From Deltaproteobacteria bacterium (GTDB taxonomy: Bacteria; Desulfobacterota; Desulfobaccia; Desulfobaccales; 0-14-0-80-60-11): 64,000 nt of DNA. Shown here piece after piece: positions 62,467 through 64,000 of the stretch; position 1 is the first letter of the stretch, and every line of letters starts with the position of its first letter. The notes below the pieces were generated by a model. The model did no database searches and was not told the origin of the DNA. It saw only the letters and a program-made list of their open reading frames with translations. Location of the stretch: the NCBI GenBank assembly GCA_030018495.1, contig JASEFS010000014.1, forward strand, positions 17,119 through 81,118, in the 5' to 3' direction. A program made the position numbers and the translations under genes.

Positions 62467-62807
62467 CTCCCGCAAGCTTTAAAATCACCCCTCTTGCAGA
62501 TATTCGCAAGATCAGCGGAGCCTTCAGAAGGAATCAGCGCGCCCCACTTATGTGCGGCTGATCTGCTATCCCTAAACAAGAGACAGGCTTTCCCGGTTTG
62601 TTATTTTTTGTGGCACCCAAAGCCCTAAATCTCCTGGCAGTTGAAGATTTTTCTTCTAGAGATTTATGAATTTTTACTCAAAGGAATTGGTCATACTGAC
62701 AATTGATATTCCCCACAAATTACTGAATATTGATAATTGCAGCCTAACTGAAGACGGATATTGCCTTGGATACTGCTCGAGAAGCTTGCTGGGATTAGGT
62801 TGATAAA
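62467..62807. other. Intergenic region before a short ORF
   Basis: About 340 bases. An AGATCAGC...GCTGATCT inverted repeat spans about 62509-62567 without a T-run. An AT-rich part (62590-62760) follows. No gene is supported. Confidence 0.4.
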
Positions 62808-63011
62808 ATGCTCAACGAGAGGTCGGAGAAATGGTTTAGCTTCCTGGTGGAAGAATCTAGCAGGCCAAACGGTCTGCTCTGCTTCTATGAATCGGAGAAA
62901 TCCCAAAAAGTTGCCCATTGCTGCATGATATTGTCCAAGCACCTGGAAGCTTTTCTAGATGAAGACTGGATGCCGGAAAAACAGAAAAACTGGAAAGAAA
63001 GATCCTCTTAA
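62808..63011 (+). CDS. Possible small protein of 67 residues
   Basis: A short open frame MLNERSEKWFSFLVEESSRP onward, hydrophilic, ending in Lys/Arg. An AGGTTGA ribosome-binding-site-like sequence lies nine bases upstream. No family is recognised and no conserved neighbour links it to a pathway. It may be chance. Confidence 0.35.
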   Translation: MLNERSEKWFSFLVEESSRPNGLLCFYESEKSQKVAHCCMILSKHLEAFLDEDWMPEKQKNWKERSS

Positions 63012-63140
63012 TTAAATCCCACCCCCAGGCGTCCTTCGGCCGTTCGGCGCGCTGTTTTGAAGAAGTCCCCGGCGCTTTTAAAAATCTCCTTTAAGAATGG
63101 GCTATAAGATTTGCCATAACGGTCCGGTCGGGCTCGAGCC

Positions 63141-63169
63141 TTGACACAAGGGATTTGCCGCGGTTATGT
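63141..63169 (+). promoter_or_regulatory. Promoter of queC
   Basis: TTGACA (63141-63146) and TTATGT (63164-63169) with a 17-base spacer, 45 bases before the TTG start of queC. No preQ1 riboswitch pattern was found in the short leader. Confidence 0.55.
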
Positions 63170-63213
63170 TGAGCTTAAGCTGAATTTTTCAGAAAAGATG
63201 AGGACCAAAGAAA

Positions 63214-63927
63214 TTGAACGATTCTCCGGGGCAAAAAGCCGTGGTTCTCTTGAGCGGCGGCATTGATTCCACGACTGCCCTGGCCGTTGCCCGGGCCGAA
63301 GGTTATGACCTTTACAGTCTAACTTTTGCCTATGGTCAACGGCACCGCTATGAAATACAGGCGGCTGAAAAGGTGGCCAAGGCCTTCGGAGTCAAAGAGC
63401 ACCTGCTGCTGAACCTGGAACTTGACCGAATCGGCGGGTCTGCCCTCACAGACAGGATGGCCGTTCCCAAATCCCGTTCTGAACAGGAGCTTTCCAGGGG
63501 TATACCGATCACCTATGTCCCGGCCCGGAACACCATCTTTCTGTCCTTTGCCCTGGCATGGGCCGAAGTTTTGCCTGCCCCGAATATTTTTTTGGGGGTC
63601 AACGCCCTGGATTACAGCGGCTACCCGGATTGCCGCCCCGAATACATCAGGGCTTTCGAGAACCTGGCAAACCTGGCCACGAAAGCGGGGGTGGAAGGAA
63701 AAATCAGGTTCAGGATTCACACCCCCCTGATAAATCTGACCAAGGCTGAGATCATCCGCAAAGGCCTGGAGCTTGGCATCGACTACAGCTTAACTCTAAG
63801 CTGCTATGATCCTTCAGTTCAAGGGGAAGCATGCGGCGCCTGTGACAGTTGTCTCTGGCGAAAAAAAGGTTTCCGGGAAGCGGGGGTGCCGGACCCGACA
63901 AAATATGCCGGGAGCCGCTTGACTTGA
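63214..63927 (+). CDS. queC: 7-cyano-7-deazaguanine synthase
   Basis: A 237-residue ATP-dependent enzyme that converts 7-carboxy-7-deazaguanine to preQ0, for queuosine or other deazapurine synthesis. The PP-loop [10 protein letters not shown] is at residues 14-23; [17 protein letters not shown] [14 protein letters not shown] and the C-terminal zinc site CYDPSVQ...CGACDSC are typical. The start is TTG 63214 ([10 protein letters not shown]). Other queuosine genes (queD, queE, queF) are not in the window. Confidence 0.95.
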   Translation: MNDSPGQKAVVLLSGGIDSTTALAVARAEGYDLYSLTFAYGQRHRYEIQAAEKVAKAFGVKEHLLLNLELDRIGGSALTDRMAVPKSRSEQELSRGIPITYVPARNTIFLSFALAWAEVLPAPNIFLGVNALDYSGYPDCRPEYIRAFENLANLATKAGVEGKIRFRIHTPLINLTKAEIIRKGLELGIDYSLTLSCYDPSVQGEACGACDSCLWRKKGFREAGVPDPTKYAGSRLT

Positions 63928-64000
63928 TGTCAGCCGTTCGGCCGGTAGAAGCTATTTCAAAACCTTATATGCAGTGGAAGATTGTTGGTAATTTACTCCC
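63928..64000. other. End of window
   Basis: Seventy-three bases after queC with no gene or structure I can name. Confidence 0.5.

Noticed and set aside
63170..63213. preQ1 riboswitch before queC
   Set aside because: The short leader has no preQ1-I-type stem and CTAAG-like tail.

Overview
The window reads as chromosome of a GC-rich, Gram-negative, anaerobic-type bacterium. I infer Desulfobacterota (former Deltaproteobacteria), possibly near the Syntrophobacterales/Desulfobaccales. The reasons are a complete 14-subunit-type complex I, DsrE-like and [4Fe-4S] redox proteins, an AmmeMemoRadiSam pair, CarD, NfeD plus slipin, outer-membrane lipoproteins (Slp, MltD type), and groESL behind a CIRCE operator. 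The assignment rests on gene content alone. Almost all of it is ordinary chromosome: no integrase, transposase, CRISPR array or rRNA is visible. One tRNA-Leu(UAA) is present.

Layout. 0.2-5.3 kb (minus strand): a Clp1/Grc3-like polynucleotide kinase, an acetyltransferase, an MBL hydrolase, rho and coaE. 5.5-13.9 kb (mostly minus): an AT-rich membrane-anchored HNH protein tucked behind an RluD-type pseudouridine synthase, then PIN-TRAM, CarD, ychF, a radical SAM protein of the AmmeMemoRadiSam system, IHF/HU, and a membrane iron-sulfur protein led by a 43-residue CXXC peptide. 14.1-22.1 kb (plus): a divergent ArsR regulator, DsrE-like, isochorismatase-like, LysE-type exporter, MBL hydrolase, coaBC-udg-nfeD operon, slipin and a stand-alone Rho N-domain protein. 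22.3-37.8 kb (minus): one nuo operon in the order EF(fused)-A-B-C-D-G-H-I-J-K-L-M-N with a good sigma-70-like promoter at its head. 38.2-51.4 kb: YdcF-like, a degenerate KptA-like protein, a three-gene HExxH/FmdB/coiled-coil operon, a four-gene operon (Slp lipoprotein, Mth938-like, a CDP-alcohol phosphotransferase fused to a degenerate nucleotidyltransferase, amidohydrolase), a TrmJ-like methyltransferase, an AAA ATPase, DUF2156, rimO, a HEPN-like protein and a polytopic membrane protein. 51.8-64 kb: an MltD-like transglycosylase behind a structured leader, groESL, the Memo-family partner of the radical SAM protein, an orphan gene, tRNA-Leu, then an envelope-flavoured stretch (glycine-zipper lipoprotein, 14-TPR protein, Slt-type transglycosylase) and queC.

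The most unusual feature is not a gene. Intergenic gaps are packed with short palindromes and with 7-bp tandem repeats whose sequence changes from locus to locus while the 7-bp period stays. In most places two heptad arrays face each other as reverse complements across a unique centre, so they could form large hairpins. Several lie inside the nuo operon, and at one locus the array supplies the last codons and stop of a gene. Other points worth following are the fused CDP-alcohol phosphotransferase, the KptA-fold protein that has lost its catalytic signatures, the HEPN and membrane-HNH proteins, the ArsR/CXXC-peptide/membrane FeS unit, a riboswitch-like leader before the transglycosylase, and a 31-bp motif repeated upstream of two exported-protein genes.

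Starts were chosen from Shine-Dalgarno spacing and family alignment by eye. Family names are from memory of motifs; no database search was run.
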